A stretch of DNA of 64,000 bases, from the NCBI GenBank assembly GCA_015061365.1, contig SUWS01000005.1, positions 43,057 through 107,056 of the forward strand, read 5' to 3'. Shown here one piece after another: positions 15,972 to 25,440 of the stretch. The notes beneath the pieces were generated by a model. The model was not told where the DNA came from, searched no databases, and was given only the letters and a program-made list of their open reading frames with translations. Position numbers and translations under genes: made by a program. How positions within the stretch are numbered: the stretch's first letter is position 1; every line of letters begins with the position of its first letter. Source of the stretch: Lentimicrobiaceae bacterium. GTDB lineage: Bacteria; Bacteroidota; Bacteroidia; Bacteroidales; F082.

Positions 15972-17444
15972 ATGGAAAACAACCTTTTTATATACAACAG
16001 CTTGACTCGTAACAAAGAGTTGTTCAAGCCTCTCAACGCACCTCATGTGGGAATGTATGTCTGCGGTCCTACCGTCTATGGCGACGCTCACTTAGGTCAC
16101 GCTCGACCTGCAATCACATTCGACTTGGTGTTTCGTTACCTCAAACATTTAGGATATAAAGTACGTTACGTCCGTAATATCACCGACGTAGGTCACCTTG
16201 AACATGATGCCGACGAAGGCGAAGATAAAATCGCAAAGAAGGCTCGCCTTGAGAACCTTGAACCTATGGAAGTGGCTCAATATTATAAAGACCGCTATCA
16301 TGCAAGTATGGATAAACTTAACGTCTTGCGTCCTTCTATCGAACCTCACGCTTCGGGTCATATCATCGAGCAGATAGAGATGATACAGAAAATCCTCGAC
16401 GCAGGTTATGCCTACGAATCAAACGGTTCTGTTTATTTCGATATAGAAAAATATAATAAGGACTTCCGTTATGGAATGCTCTCCGGACGTAATGTCGAAG
16501 AGATGCTCAACAATACTCGCGAACTTGCTGGTCAGTTAGAGAAGAGAAACGGTGCCGACTTCGCTTTATGGAAGAAAGCCGAACCTAAACATATCATGCG
16601 TTGGAACTCACCATGGGGCGAGGGCTTCCCAGGATGGCACGCCGAATGTTCTGCCATGAGCTGTAAATATCTCGGCGAACAGTTTGACATTCACGGCGGC
16701 GGCATGGACCTTATCTTCCCTCATCACGAATCAGAAATCGCTCAATCAATGGCATTTAACGGCGGTAAGCAGCCTGTCAGATATTGGATGCACAATAATA
16801 TGATTACCTTGAACGGACAGAAGATGGGCAAGTCGCTCGGCAATGCGATGTCGCTCGAAGACTTCTTCGCTGGTAATCACGCTTTGTTGGAACGTCCTTA
16901 TCCACCAATGACGATACGTTTCTTCGTGCTTCAAGCTCAATATCGTAGCACTCTCGATTTCTCTAATGAGGCATTACAAGCCGCGGAGAAAGGTTACAAA
17001 CGTCTCATGGAAGCTGTTAAGATTGCTAACACATTGACTGCCACAGAAGGTGCGGAAGACCTCGGCGTACAAAAGATTATCGACGCTTGCTACGAAGCTA
17101 TGAACGATGACTTCAACAGCCCTATCGTGATAGCAAATCTCTTCGAGGCTGTGAGAATGGTCAATACTGTGAAAGACGGCAACGCTAAGATTAATGCACA
17201 AGAGTTAGAACTTTTAAAACAGTTGTTCCAATCTTTCGTCTTCGATATTTTAGGACTTTTAGACACAGAAGCAGGTGGCGACGATGGCTTAGTCGACGGC
17301 TTGATGGAGACTATCATCGACATCAGAAAAGAAGCGAGAGCTAAGAAAGACTGGACGACCAGCGACATCATCCGCGATAAGCTCGCCGCTTTAGACATAG
17401 TCCTGAAAGACGGTAAAGAAGGTACGACCTGGAGTAAGAAATAG
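15972..17444 (+). CDS. cysS: Cysteinyl-tRNA synthetase
   Basis: 490 residues, a class I synthetase. [16 protein letters not shown] carries a zinc Cys and the HIGH box (HLGH), GWHAECSAM and HHESEIAQS hold the other zinc ligands, and KMGKSLGN is the KMSKS loop. The anticodon-binding DALR-like helical region follows. It charges tRNA-Cys. Length is close to the family norm. It is monocistronic, ending before a CTGAGAA repeat and a GACGTG hairpin. Confidence 0.96.
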   Translation: MENNLFIYNSLTRNKELFKPLNAPHVGMYVCGPTVYGDAHLGHARPAITFDLVFRYLKHLGYKVRYVRNITDVGHLEHDADEGEDKIAKKARLENLEPMEVAQYYKDRYHASMDKLNVLRPSIEPHASGHIIEQIEMIQKILDAGYAYESNGSVYFDIEKYNKDFRYGMLSGRNVEEMLNNTRELAGQLEKRNGADFALWKKAEPKHIMRWNSPWGEGFPGWHAECSAMSCKYLGEQFDIHGGGMDLIFPHHESEIAQSMAFNGGKQPVRYWMHNNMITLNGQKMGKSLGNAMSLEDFFAGNHALLERPYPPMTIRFFVLQAQYRSTLDFSNEALQAAEKGYKRLMEAVKIANTLTATEGAEDLGVQKIIDACYEAMNDDFNSPIVIANLFEAVRMVNTVKDGNAKINAQELELLKQLFQSFVFDILGLLDTEAGGDDGLVDGLMETIIDIRKEARAKKDWTTSDIIRDKLAALDIVLKDGKEGTTWSKK

Positions 17445-17612
17445 AATCTGAGAATCTGAGAAACTGAAAATCTGAGAATTTTTCATTTATTTTTGACTTA
17501 TTAAGACGTGTCAATGTATGTTTATGTTTTAAACTATCATTGGCACGTCTCTATTTGCTGACTCGATGACTTAAAAAATAATTGTACATTGTAAATTGCT
17601 AATTGTTAATTT
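17445..17612. repeat. Heptad repeats and a GACGTG hairpin between cysS and lepA
   Basis: CTGAGAA/CTGAAAA units occupy 17445-17480 and GTTAATT-type units 17583-17612. Between them AGACGTGTCAATG (17504-17516) pairs with CATTGGCACGTCT (17538-17550), one G-U in 13 bp; this hairpin shares its core with repeats near 1664 and 25030. Confidence 0.75.
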
Positions 17613-17615
17613 TCT

Positions 17616-17623
17616 TATCTTTG
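17616..17623 (+). promoter_or_regulatory. -7 promoter element of lepA
   Basis: TATCTTTG followed by C; the lepA ATG is only 7 bp beyond it, so the leader is a few bases at most. Confidence 0.65.
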
Positions 17624-17630
17624 CAGCAAT

Positions 17631-19418
17631 ATGGATAAGATTAGAAATTTTTGTATCATTGCTCATATCGATCACGGTAAGAGCACATTGGCTGACAGAC
17701 TTTTAGAGAATACTAAGACGTTGTCGCAGAAAGAATTGGTAAATCAGGTTCTCGATGATATGGACTTGGAAAGAGAGCGCGGCATCACCATTAAGAGTCA
17801 CGCCATCCAGATGAATTATATAAAAGACGGTGTCAACTATACATTAAACCTCATCGACACTCCCGGTCACGTCGACTTCTCATACGAGGTGTCACGTTCT
17901 ATAGCCGCTTGCGAAGGCGCGTTGTTGGTAGTCGATGCAACCCAGGGTATACAGGCGCAGACAATATCCAACCTTTATATGGCTCTGGATCACGACCTTG
18001 AGATTATCCCGGTTATCAATAAGATTGACATGGACAGCGCGAATCCTGAGATGGTGGAAGACCAGATTGTCGACCTTATCGGTTGCGACCGCTCCGAGAT
18101 ATTGCGTTGCAGCGCACGTAATAACATTGGTATAGAAGAAATCCTCGAAGCTATCGTCAACAGAATACCTGCTCCTAAGGGTGACCCTAACGCTCCGCTG
18201 CAGGCTCTTATCTTCGACTCGGTATTTAATTCATATAGAGGTATCATAGCATATTTCCGTATCTTCAACGGAACGATAAAGACCAACGAACTCGTGAAGT
18301 TCTTCGCTACGAAGATGGAATATCACGCCGACGAAATCGGTGTGCTCCAGCTCAAGCAAGTCCCTAAAGGCGAACTCTCGGCGGGTAACGTAGGTTATAT
18401 TATCTCTGGTATCAAGACATCTTCTGAGGTGAAGGTGGGCGATACTATAACTCATGTTGATACTCCTTGCGACAAGCCTATCGAAGGTTTTGAAAACGTG
18501 AAACCTATGGTCTTCGCCGGTGTCTATCCTGTCAGTGCAGACGATTATGAAGAGTTACGAGCTTCATTGGAGAAATTACAGCTCAACGACGCTTCATTGG
18601 TATGGGAACCTGAGTCATCGGCAGCATTGGGATTCGGATTCCGCTGCGGATTCCTCGGACTTCTTCACATGGAAATTGTCCAGGAACGTCTCGACCGTGA
18701 GTTTAATATGGATGTCATCACCACCGTGCCTAACGTTTCTTTCAAGGCTTATCTCACTGACGGCGAAGAGTTGGACGTCCATAACCCGAGCGGACTTCCT
18801 GAAGTGACGAAACTCGATCATATTGACGAGCCTTTCATTATAGCTGAGATTATCACAAAGAATGAATTCGTAGGCTCTATCATGAAACTATGTATCGACA
18901 AACGCGGCGTATTGATGAATCAGACTTATCTCACAACAGACCGTGTCGAGTTGAAATTCCAGATGCCGTTGAGTGAAATCGTTTTCGACTTCTATGACAA
19001 ATTAAAATCGATATCAAAAGGTTATGCATCTTTCGACTATCATATAGCAGGTTATCAGCAAGCCAATTTGGTTAAGTTGGATATAATGTTGAACGGTGAA
19101 GTCGTTGATGCTCTGTCAACATTGATTCACCGCGACAACGCATACGCATTCGGACGTAAGATGTGTGAGAAGTTAAAGGAACTCATTCCTCGTCATCAGT
19201 TCGACATTGCTATTCAAGCATCTATTGGTGCCAAGATTATCGCAAGAGAGACCGTTCGTCAGGTTCGTAAAGACGTTACCGCGAAATGTTATGGTGGTGA
19301 CGTAAGCCGTAAACGTAAACTTCTTGAGAAACAGAAAGCTGGTAAGAAGAGAATGCGTCAGATAGGTAGCGTGGAAGTACCTCAGTCTGCATTCTTGGCT
19401 GTGTTGAAATTAGATTAA
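17631..19418 (+). CDS. lepA: Elongation factor 4 (LepA)
   Basis: 595 residues, translational GTPase. AHIDHGKST is the P-loop, [10 protein letters not shown] the switch I threonine, DTPGHVDF the G3 motif and NKIDMD the G4 motif. Domains II, III and V and the LepA-specific C-terminal domain ([20 protein letters not shown]) follow, with the usual family length. It back-translocates or remodels stalled ribosomes. It ends before a shared bidirectional terminator facing tsf. Confidence 0.97.
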   Translation: MDKIRNFCIIAHIDHGKSTLADRLLENTKTLSQKELVNQVLDDMDLERERGITIKSHAIQMNYIKDGVNYTLNLIDTPGHVDFSYEVSRSIAACEGALLVVDATQGIQAQTISNLYMALDHDLEIIPVINKIDMDSANPEMVEDQIVDLIGCDRSEILRCSARNNIGIEEILEAIVNRIPAPKGDPNAPLQALIFDSVFNSYRGIIAYFRIFNGTIKTNELVKFFATKMEYHADEIGVLQLKQVPKGELSAGNVGYIISGIKTSSEVKVGDTITHVDTPCDKPIEGFENVKPMVFAGVYPVSADDYEELRASLEKLQLNDASLVWEPESSAALGFGFRCGFLGLLHMEIVQERLDREFNMDVITTVPNVSFKAYLTDGEELDVHNPSGLPEVTKLDHIDEPFIIAEIITKNEFVGSIMKLCIDKRGVLMNQTYLTTDRVELKFQMPLSEIVFDFYDKLKSISKGYASFDYHIAGYQQANLVKLDIMLNGEVVDALSTLIHRDNAYAFGRKMCEKLKELIPRHQFDIAIQASIGAKIIARETVRQVRKDVTAKCYGGDVSRKRKLLEKQKAGKKRMRQIGSVEVPQSAFLAVLKLD

Positions 19419-19443
19419 AAGGTTTATCTTTGTTATCATACAT

Positions 19444-19479
19444 AAAAAATCCCGATTCAGAAATGAGTCGGGATTTTTT
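19444..19479. terminator. Bidirectional terminator between lepA and tsf
   Basis: A perfect 12-bp stem, AAAAAATCCCGA (19444-19455) with TCGGGATTTTTT (19468-19479), has T-tracts on both strands, suiting two convergent genes. Confidence 0.85.
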
Positions 19480-19485
19480 ATAATC

Positions 19486-19517
19486 TACTGACAGCTGAAT
19501 GCTGATAGCTGACAGCT
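19486..19517. repeat. CTGACAG/CTGATAG heptad repeat
   Basis: Four and a half units (CTGACAG, CTGAATG, CTGATAG, CTGACAG) end right at the tsf stop. Confidence 0.7.
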
Positions 19518-19518
19518 A

Positions 19519-20514
19519 TTATCCTAATTTCACGCGGTTGAAAGCTGTAACTGTAGCTTCTTTGTCACCGGCTTGGATATATTCGCGAACTGTTTTAGGG
19601 TCAGCGATGAGAGATACTTGATCTAACAAGCAGTTTTCTTTGAAGAATTTTGCGAGGCGGCCTTTAGCGATGTTTTCAATCATTGTCATATTGAGGCTAC
19701 CAGCTTTTTCAGCAGCGACTTGCTCCTTAATTTCGCGAGCTTTAGCAGCGTCTTCTTCTGTGATCCAACCCTTAGCCATGTTTGAGTTGATGTGGTCATC
19801 ACTGTCAACGTGAGCTGGGTTGATACCTGCTTTTTTCAAAGCGACTTCGATAGCTTTTTGAATTTGCTCTTGTTTTGTCTTTTCGATAGCGACGTTATAT
19901 TCGTTATCTTTTGTTGCTTGAGGAACGTCGTTTTCATCGATAGCGACTGGATCCATAGCAGCGATTTGAAGAGCTACTTCGTGAGCGATTTCTTCAACGC
20001 CTTCGAATGATTTATTGAAACCTACTATTGTAGCGAGACGGTTACCTTGGTGGTTATAGTTAGTAACGTATTCAGCTTCGATAGCGAAGTATTTACCAAC
20101 TTGAACTTTTTCGCCTGTTTTTGCTGTGAGGTCTGTTACGATAGCTTCAAGTGTTGTACCGTTGATGGTAGCAGCGTTGAGAGCTTCCATATCCTTAACT
20201 CTGTTTTCTACTGCGTAGTCCAAGAGCATTCTTGTTGTACCGACGAAATCAGCGTTAGCACCGACGAAGTCAGTTTCGCAGTTCAGCATAATGACAGCGG
20301 CGAATTTGTGATCTTCAGTAGCTTTAGAGATTACGCAACCTTCAGTAGCTTCGCGGTCAGCTCTTTTCAAAGCGATTTTTTGACCTTTTTTACGGAGGTA
20401 GTCGATTGCAGCTTGTTTGTCGCCATTGCATTCTACGAGAGCTTTTTTGCAGTCCATCATGCCGGCGCCTGTCATTTGTCTAAGTTCGTTAACTTGAGCA
20501 GCTGTAATGTTCAT
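19519..20514 (-). CDS. tsf: Elongation factor Ts
   Basis: 331 residues. The N-terminal UBA-like domain (VNELRQMTGAGMMDCKKAL) and the TDFV motif (NCETDFVGANADFV) that opens the EF-Tu nucleotide site are clear. It is longer than the E. coli protein, as usual in Bacteroidota. It recycles EF-Tu-GDP. It lies 21 bp after rpsB in the conserved rpsB-tsf order and ends at a terminator shared with lepA. Confidence 0.97.
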   Translation of the reverse strand: MNITAAQVNELRQMTGAGMMDCKKALVECNGDKQAAIDYLRKKGQKIALKRADREATEGCVISKATEDHKFAAVIMLNCETDFVGANADFVGTTRMLLDYAVENRVKDMEALNAATINGTTLEAIVTDLTAKTGEKVQVGKYFAIEAEYVTNYNHQGNRLATIVGFNKSFEGVEEIAHEVALQIAAMDPVAIDENDVPQATKDNEYNVAIEKTKQEQIQKAIEVALKKAGINPAHVDSDDHINSNMAKGWITEEDAAKAREIKEQVAAEKAGSLNMTMIENIAKGRLAKFFKENCLLDQVSLIADPKTVREYIQAGDKEATVTAFNRVKLG

Positions 20515-20535
20515 AGTAATAAATTGTTTTTAGAT

Positions 20536-21357
20536 TTATTTTTTGTTAACGTTTTTACGAGGTCTTCTTGGACGTCTTTCTTCTTTTTCTTCGTCCTCAC
20601 CTTTGTTTTCCATTACGTTTTCATCGTCCATCATTTCGTCTTCGATGATGTCTTCCTTGTCGCGAGAATTTTTACGTTCTGCCAAGCCTTCTTCGATAGC
20701 TTCTACCATTTTACCGATAATGAGTTCGATAGATTTTGAAGCGTCGTCGTTAGCTGGGATTGGGAAGTCGATGAGGTTAGGGTTTGAGTTGGTATCGACG
20801 ATAGCGAAAGTAGGGATGTTAAGTTTTCTAGCTTCTGCTACGGCGATATGTTCTTTGATGACGTCAACTACGAAAACTGCGCTTGGGAGACGGCTGAGGT
20901 CAGCGATACTACCTAAGTTCTTGTTTAATTTTTCGCGTTCACGTTCTATCTGTAATCTTTCACGTTTTGAAAGGTTGTTGTATGAGCTGCTAGCCATCAT
21001 CTTGTCGATGCTAACCATTTTACGGACAGCTTTACGGATTGTTGAGAAGTTGGTGAGCATACCACCTGGCCAACGTTCTGTTACGTAAGGCATATTAACC
21101 TTCTGTACGAGTTCAGCAACGATGTCTTTGGCCTGTTTTTTTGTAGCAACGAAGAGGATTTTCTTTCCTGATCTTGCTAATTGACGTACTGCGTTAGCTG
21201 CTTCGTCAATCTTGGCTTGTGTTTTATACAAGTCTATAATATGGATACCATTACGTTCCATGAAGATGTAAGGAGCCATGTTAGGATTCCACTTTCTTCT
21301 TAAGTGACCGAAGTGGCAACCTGCATCTAATAATTGTTCGAATGTTACTTGTGTCAT
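20536..21357 (-). CDS. rpsB: 30S ribosomal protein S2
   Basis: 273 residues; DAGCHFGHLRRKWNP, GKKILFVATKKQAKD and ERWPGGMLTNF are S2 signatures. A 50-residue charged tail follows the core: an acidic Asp/Glu/Met run and then a basic RRPRRPRKN end. S2 binds the body-head junction of the 30S subunit. It comes 104 bp after rpsI, probably within one transcript with rplM and rpsI. Confidence 0.97.
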   Translation of the reverse strand: MTQVTFEQLLDAGCHFGHLRRKWNPNMAPYIFMERNGIHIIDLYKTQAKIDEAANAVRQLARSGKKILFVATKKQAKDIVAELVQKVNMPYVTERWPGGMLTNFSTIRKAVRKMVSIDKMMASSSYNNLSKRERLQIEREREKLNKNLGSIADLSRLPSAVFVVDVIKEHIAVAEARKLNIPTFAIVDTNSNPNLIDFPIPANDDASKSIELIIGKMVEAIEEGLAERKNSRDKEDIIEDEMMDDENVMENKGEDEEKEERRPRRPRKNVNKK

Positions 21358-21461
21358 GAGTTAATTTTTTTAAATGTTTACTTTCACTGATGCAATCGCT
21401 GAGTAGCTTAAAAGATCTCAACGATTTGGATGCTAAACACAAATGCTTGCCTTTTGATAGA

Positions 21462-21848
21462 CTAACGTTTGCTGAATTGGAATTTCTTACGAGCTTTTGG
21501 CTGACCTGGTTTCTTACGTTCGACCATACGTGGGTCACGACGCATTAAACCTTTAGCCTTAAGGATAGGACGATATTCAGGATTGATTTCGCACAATGCA
21601 CGGCTGATAGCTAAACGTAATGCTTCAGCTTGGCCGTTGATTCCGCCACCGTCTAAGTTGACCTTAATGTCGAATTGTCCGAGAGTCTCGGTTAACATTA
21701 AAGGTTGTTCAACAACGTAATGAAGGATGCTTGTTGGGAAATATTCCTTATAGTCGCGCTTGTTAATCGTAATGTTTCCGTTACCTGCTTTTACATATAT
21801 ACGTGCAACAGCGGTCTTTCTTCTACCTAAAGCGTTGATTACTTCCAT
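21462..21848 (-). CDS. rpsI: 30S ribosomal protein S9
   Basis: 128 residues, ending in the conserved basic tail (KKPGQPKARKKFQFSKR) that reaches the P-site tRNA. N-terminal NALGRRKTAVARIYV is diagnostic. It starts 5 bp after rplM, the universal L13-S9 pair. Confidence 0.98.
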   Translation of the reverse strand: MEVINALGRRKTAVARIYVKAGNGNITINKRDYKEYFPTSILHYVVEQPLMLTETLGQFDIKVNLDGGGINGQAEALRLAISRALCEINPEYRPILKAKGLMRRDPRMVERKKPGQPKARKKFQFSKR

Positions 21849-21853
21849 GATAA

Positions 21854-22306
21854 TTATTTGGTGTTGATTTTAAGTTCAATTGGTTGCTGTGCCTGATGTT
21901 TGTGATCAGGACCTGCGTAAACGTACAAATTACGGAATATTGCGTTTCCAAGAACTGTCTTTGGAAGCATTCCTTTGATAGCATGTTCAAGAACTGCGAT
22001 TGGCTTTCTCTTCAATTGCTCTTCTACAGTTCTGAATCTTTGTCCACCAGGATATCCTGTGTGGTGAACGTAAGTCTTCTCTGTTAATTTTTTGCCGGTG
22101 AGGACGACTTTCTCGGCATTGATAATTATGACATTGTCGCCACAATCACTGTGGGGAGTAAAGCATGTCTTCCTCTTACCTCTAAGGACCTGTGCTACTT
22201 CAGATGCTAATCTACCTAAAGTCTGGCCCTCAGCGTCAACGATATACCACTTCTTGTTGGCATTTTCCTTGCTGACGCTAACTGTTTTGTAACTTAATGT
22301 ATCCAT
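21854..22306 (-). CDS. rplM: 50S ribosomal protein L13
   Basis: 150 residues. WYIVDAEGQTLGRLAS and HHTGYPGG are L13 signatures; AIKGMLPKTVLG follows. It is an early 50S assembly protein and the first gene of the rplM-rpsI-rpsB-tsf group. A leader of about 55 nt follows a TAATTTTG promoter; in other bacteria L13 represses its own operon, but the sequence alone does not show a binding site here. Confidence 0.98.
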   Translation of the reverse strand: MDTLSYKTVSVSKENANKKWYIVDAEGQTLGRLASEVAQVLRGKRKTCFTPHSDCGDNVIIINAEKVVLTGKKLTEKTYVHHTGYPGGQRFRTVEEQLKRKPIAVLEHAIKGMLPKTVLGNAIFRNLYVYAGPDHKHQAQQPIELKINTK

Positions 22307-22368
22307 TTGATTAATAATAAATTATGCTGTTTGTTCAACATTTGTTTTTCATACGTATAAAACGGGTG

Positions 22369-22376
22369 CAAAATTA
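22369..22376 (-). promoter_or_regulatory. -7 promoter element of rplM-rpsI(-rpsB-tsf)
   Basis: TAATTTTG on the minus strand, followed by C, with the start expected near 22362. Confidence 0.6.
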
Positions 22377-22412
22377 AAACTTTTTTTCTTATAAAACAAT
22401 ACCATTTTAAAA

Positions 22413-22616
22413 AAAGTTTAGAGTTTAAAGTGTAGAGTTTAGAGTAGTTTATAGTTCGTAGTTTATAGTTCATAGTAGTTCTGAAGTTTATAGACTGAAA
22501 GTTTATAAGTTTATCGATGAATATTGACGCGTCTCTGCCAATAAACTTTCAAACTATAATACCCTCAACTCTCCAACTACTCTAAACTCTAAACTATGAA
22601 CTTTAAACTTTAGTAA
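22413..22616. repeat. Inverted GTTTAGA/GTTTATA heptad repeats
   Basis: GTTTAGAGTTTA-type units at 22413-22480 face their reverse complement at 22563-22616, so a long imperfect hairpin can form; a TTGACGCGTCTCTGCCAA segment lies near the middle. The right arm contains the last codons of the gldA-like gene. Confidence 0.75.
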
Positions 22617-23511
22617 GTCTCTGGAAACTTTCTTCAATGCTCATTTCCTCTCTTTGCATGCTTTTAATGATCACATTATTATTAATAGCCCAACGCATCA
22701 GATCCTGCCTTATGTCTAAATCAGCTTTAGGCTCCAAAATCCAATGATTGTCTTTGATAGACTTGGCTTGCTTCAAACCTACAATGTTTCTCAACATTTC
22801 AATCGTAACTTTTCCGTCAAATTCAACAACCAAAACATTATCTGACTCTTTAGTCAAATTCTCGATATTGTCGTTGGCGACTACTACACCTTTATTAATA
22901 ATAATTACTTTGTCGCAAAGTGCCTCTACTTCTTGCATGATGTGTGTCGATAACAAAACGGTCTTCTCGTTTCCTAAATCTCTAATCAGTCCTCTGATGT
23001 CTATCAATTGATTAGGGTCGAGACCAGAAGTCGGTTCGTCGAGAATCAATACCGATGGATTATGTATCATTGCTTGAGCTAAACCGACACGTTGTCTGTA
23101 TCCTTTCGACAATGCGCCTATCTTCTTGTGCTTCTCAACGCCGAGACCTGTCATGTCAATCATTTCGTTGATACGTTTACTCGCTTCCTGCCCTGTGATA
23201 TGGTGAATGCCCGCAACAAACTCTAAATACTCTTTCACATACATATCTAAATATAAAGGATTATGTTCCGGCAAATAACCTACGCATCTTCTCACTTCCA
23301 TGGAATGTTCCCAAATGTCGAAACCCTCAACCGAAACAGTTCCTTTTGTCGGCGGAATGAAACAGGTGATTATCTTCATCAAGGTAGATTTCCCGGCTCC
23401 GTTTGGACCTAATAATCCAACAATCTCTCCCTTGCCAATCTCTAATGAAACATCATTAAGAGCTAATTGCGTATCGTATTGTTTTGTAACGTTCTGAACT
23501 ATTATCGACAT
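22603..23511 (-). CDS. ABC transporter ATP-binding protein, GldA-like
   Basis: 302 residues. Walker A GPNGAGKST, signature LSKGYRQRVGLAQAM, Walker B VLILDEPTSGLD and the H-loop STHIMQE are all present, so the ATPase is intact. The overall sequence and the roughly 80-residue C-terminal domain recall GldA of the gliding/secretion-associated GldA-GldFG transporter. No permease (gldF, gldG) is adjacent, so its partners lie elsewhere and the exact role is inferred. The final codons come from an inverted heptad repeat. Confidence 0.85.
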   Translation of the reverse strand: MSIIVQNVTKQYDTQLALNDVSLEIGKGEIVGLLGPNGAGKSTLMKIITCFIPPTKGTVSVEGFDIWEHSMEVRRCVGYLPEHNPLYLDMYVKEYLEFVAGIHHITGQEASKRINEMIDMTGLGVEKHKKIGALSKGYRQRVGLAQAMIHNPSVLILDEPTSGLDPNQLIDIRGLIRDLGNEKTVLLSTHIMQEVEALCDKVIIINKGVVVANDNIENLTKESDNVLVVEFDGKVTIEMLRNIVGLKQAKSIKDNHWILEPKADLDIRQDLMRWAINNNVIIKSMQREEMSIEESFQRLTKV

Positions 23512-23529
23512 ACTTACTTTTTATTTTTG

Positions 23530-23537
23530 CAAAAATA
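23530..23537 (-). promoter_or_regulatory. -7 promoter element of the gldA-like gene
   Basis: TATTTTTG on the minus strand, followed by C; the ATG is 18 bp beyond it. Confidence 0.6.
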
Positions 23538-23581
23538 ACATTTTTCCTCGAAAAAAGATACTACATTTCAAAAATCTGTCG

Positions 23582-23589
23582 TATCTTTG
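23582..23589 (+). promoter_or_regulatory. -7 promoter element of metK
   Basis: TATCTTTG followed by C, immediately before the SAM-II riboswitch; predicted leader about 130 nt. Confidence 0.65.
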
Positions 23590-23598
23590 CAATCTCAA

Positions 23599-23652
23599 AA
23601 CGTGGAAAGATTTGATTGATTGCAACCACAAGAAAAAAATGCTAAAACAATG
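23599..23652 (+). promoter_or_regulatory. SAM-II riboswitch in the metK leader
   Basis: The segment has the SAM-II layout: stem GTGG (23602-23605) with CCAC (23626-23629), GATTTG in loop 1, the TTGCAA just before the closing strand, and the conserved downstream AAATGCTAAAA at 23638-23648 that forms the pseudoknot. SAM-II binds S-adenosylmethionine and usually hides the ribosome site. Its place ahead of the SAM synthetase gene makes product feedback the natural reading. Confidence 0.85.
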
Positions 23653-23726
23653 TTTTTTTCCTAACATTTTACAATCACAAACTGTCCGCAAATTTATTTA
23701 TTTAAAACAAAATTAAATTAATTTGT

Positions 23727-25025
23727 ATGGGTTACTATTTCACATCTGAATCAGTTTCAGAAGGTCATCCAGATAAAGTGGCTGACCAAATCTCCGACGC
23801 TGTCTTAGACGAAATGCTTCGTCAAGATCCTGAATCTAAAGTCGCTTGCGAAACTTTAGTGACTACAGGTCTCGCAGTAATAGCTGGCGAAGTAAAATCT
23901 GAAGGTTATGTCGATATTCAAAAGACAGCTCGTCGCGTCATCGAACGCATAGGCTATAACAAAGCAGAATATCAGTTCGACGGCAAGTCATGCGGCATCA
24001 TTTCTGCTATTCATGACCAATCACAAGACATCAACCGCGGCGTTGAACGTAAGAAAGATGAAGACCAAGGTGCCGGCGACCAAGGTATGATGTTCGGTTT
24101 TGCTTGTAAGGAAACTGACGACTATATGCCTCTCACTGCTGAGTTATCACACATCCTATTACACGAACTTTCGCAGATCCGTCGCGAAGGTAAGAAAATG
24201 AAATATCTTCGTCCTGACGCTAAGTCACAAGTCACGGTAGAATATGGTCCTAATTGGAAACCTCTCCGCATCGACACTATCGTCATCTCAACACAACACG
24301 ACGAATTTCTTGATGACGACGAAGCTATGATTAAAGCTATCGAACACGACGTGAGAACTATCCTCATTCCAAGAGTCAAAAAACTTTTGCCACAACGCGT
24401 GAAACTTCTCTTCAAACCTGACATGAAACTTTTTGTCAATCCTACAGGTAAGTTCGTTATCGGCGGCCCTCATGGCGACACTGGTCTTACAGGAAGAAAG
24501 ATTATCGTTGATACTTACGGCGGTCGCGGTGCTCATGGCGGCGGCGCATTCTCCGGAAAAGACTCTTCAAAAGTAGACCGTTCAGCAGCTTATGCGGCAC
24601 GTCATATCGCTAAGAACTTAGTGGCTTCCGGTGCTTGCGACGAGGCTTTGGTACAAATAGCTTACGCAATAGGCGTGGCAGAACCTGTAGGTTTCTACGT
24701 AAATACAAACGGAACTTCTCATGTTAAAGACGCTGACGGTAAGAAAATGAGCGACGCTGTGATAGCGGAGAAACTTAAAGACATCTTCGACTTACGTCCT
24801 TACGCTATAGTAAAACGTTTCGGCTTGAAGAATCCAATCTTCGAAGCAACAGCATCTTACGGTCACTTCGGTCGCGACCCGAGAGTTGAGAAGGTAGAAG
24901 TGTTTTACGAAGATAAAGACACTTTCAAGGAAGACGGCAAGATTTACAAAAACGTCGAACTTTTCGCTTGGGAAAAATTAGACACGGTGGAAGAGATTAA
25001 GAATAAATTGAAAATTGAAAGTTGA
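23727..25025 (+). CDS. metK: S-adenosylmethionine synthetase
   Basis: 432 residues. [28 protein letters not shown] and [15 protein letters not shown] are the ATP, methionine and phosphate motifs. It makes SAM from methionine and ATP. It is somewhat longer than E. coli MetK; the extra length includes the C-terminal region. The last residues, NKLKIES, are encoded by AATTGAA heptads that continue past the stop into a 98-bp tandem repeat. Confidence 0.97.
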   Translation: MGYYFTSESVSEGHPDKVADQISDAVLDEMLRQDPESKVACETLVTTGLAVIAGEVKSEGYVDIQKTARRVIERIGYNKAEYQFDGKSCGIISAIHDQSQDINRGVERKKDEDQGAGDQGMMFGFACKETDDYMPLTAELSHILLHELSQIRREGKKMKYLRPDAKSQVTVEYGPNWKPLRIDTIVISTQHDEFLDDDEAMIKAIEHDVRTILIPRVKKLLPQRVKLLFKPDMKLFVNPTGKFVIGGPHGDTGLTGRKIIVDTYGGRGAHGGGAFSGKDSSKVDRSAAYAARHIAKNLVASGACDEALVQIAYAIGVAEPVGFYVNTNGTSHVKDADGKKMSDAVIAEKLKDIFDLRPYAIVKRFGLKNPIFEATASYGHFGRDPRVEKVEVFYEDKDTFKEDGKIYKNVELFAWEKLDTVEEIKNKLKIES

Positions 25026-25215
25026 CAATTGAAAATTAATGTAGAGACGTGACACATTACACCATTGAAAAATAAATACGATGTAATTGGTGCGTCTACA
25101 CCGAATTGAAAATTGAAAGTTGACAATTGAAAATTAATGTAGAGACGTGACACATTACACCATTGAAAAATAAATACGATGTAATTGGTGCGTCTACATC
25201 GAATTGAAAATTATG
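24998..25215. repeat. 98-bp tandem repeat (two copies) after metK
   Basis: Units start at 25007 and 25105 and are almost identical. Each has AATTGAA heptads followed by an inverted repeat of the GTAGAGACGTG ... GGTGCGTCTAC type. The first copy encodes the end of MetK. Confidence 0.92.
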
Positions 25216-25216
25216 G

Positions 25217-25243
25217 AACCTCAGAAATTTTCTGAGGTTTTTT
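25217..25243 (+). terminator. Rho-independent terminator after metK
   Basis: AACCTCAGAAA (25217-25227) pairs with TTTCTGAGGTT (25229-25239) and a T-tract follows. Confidence 0.85.
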
Positions 25244-25249
25244 ATTTTA

Positions 25250-25440
25250 TATTTGCATAATTTTCTATGCAATTCTAAAATTATATTTTATATCTGCATA
25301 AAATTTATGTTATGATAAATCGAGATATTCATTCTAAAGTCAATCCCTGAATTCGTTTTTTATCATCATAAAAACAAATGAGTCTATAAATTACATCATA
25401 TAATCTATAGACTCATTATTTTTTTGTATTAAAAATCAGT
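25250..25440. terminator. AT-rich gap with a second hairpin at 25378-25416
   Basis: ATGAGTCTATA (25378-25388) pairs perfectly with TATAGACTCAT (25406-25416), with T-tracts on both sides. It likely ends the minus-strand lipoprotein operon and may back up the metK terminator. The rest of the gap is AT-rich without a gene. Confidence 0.65.
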
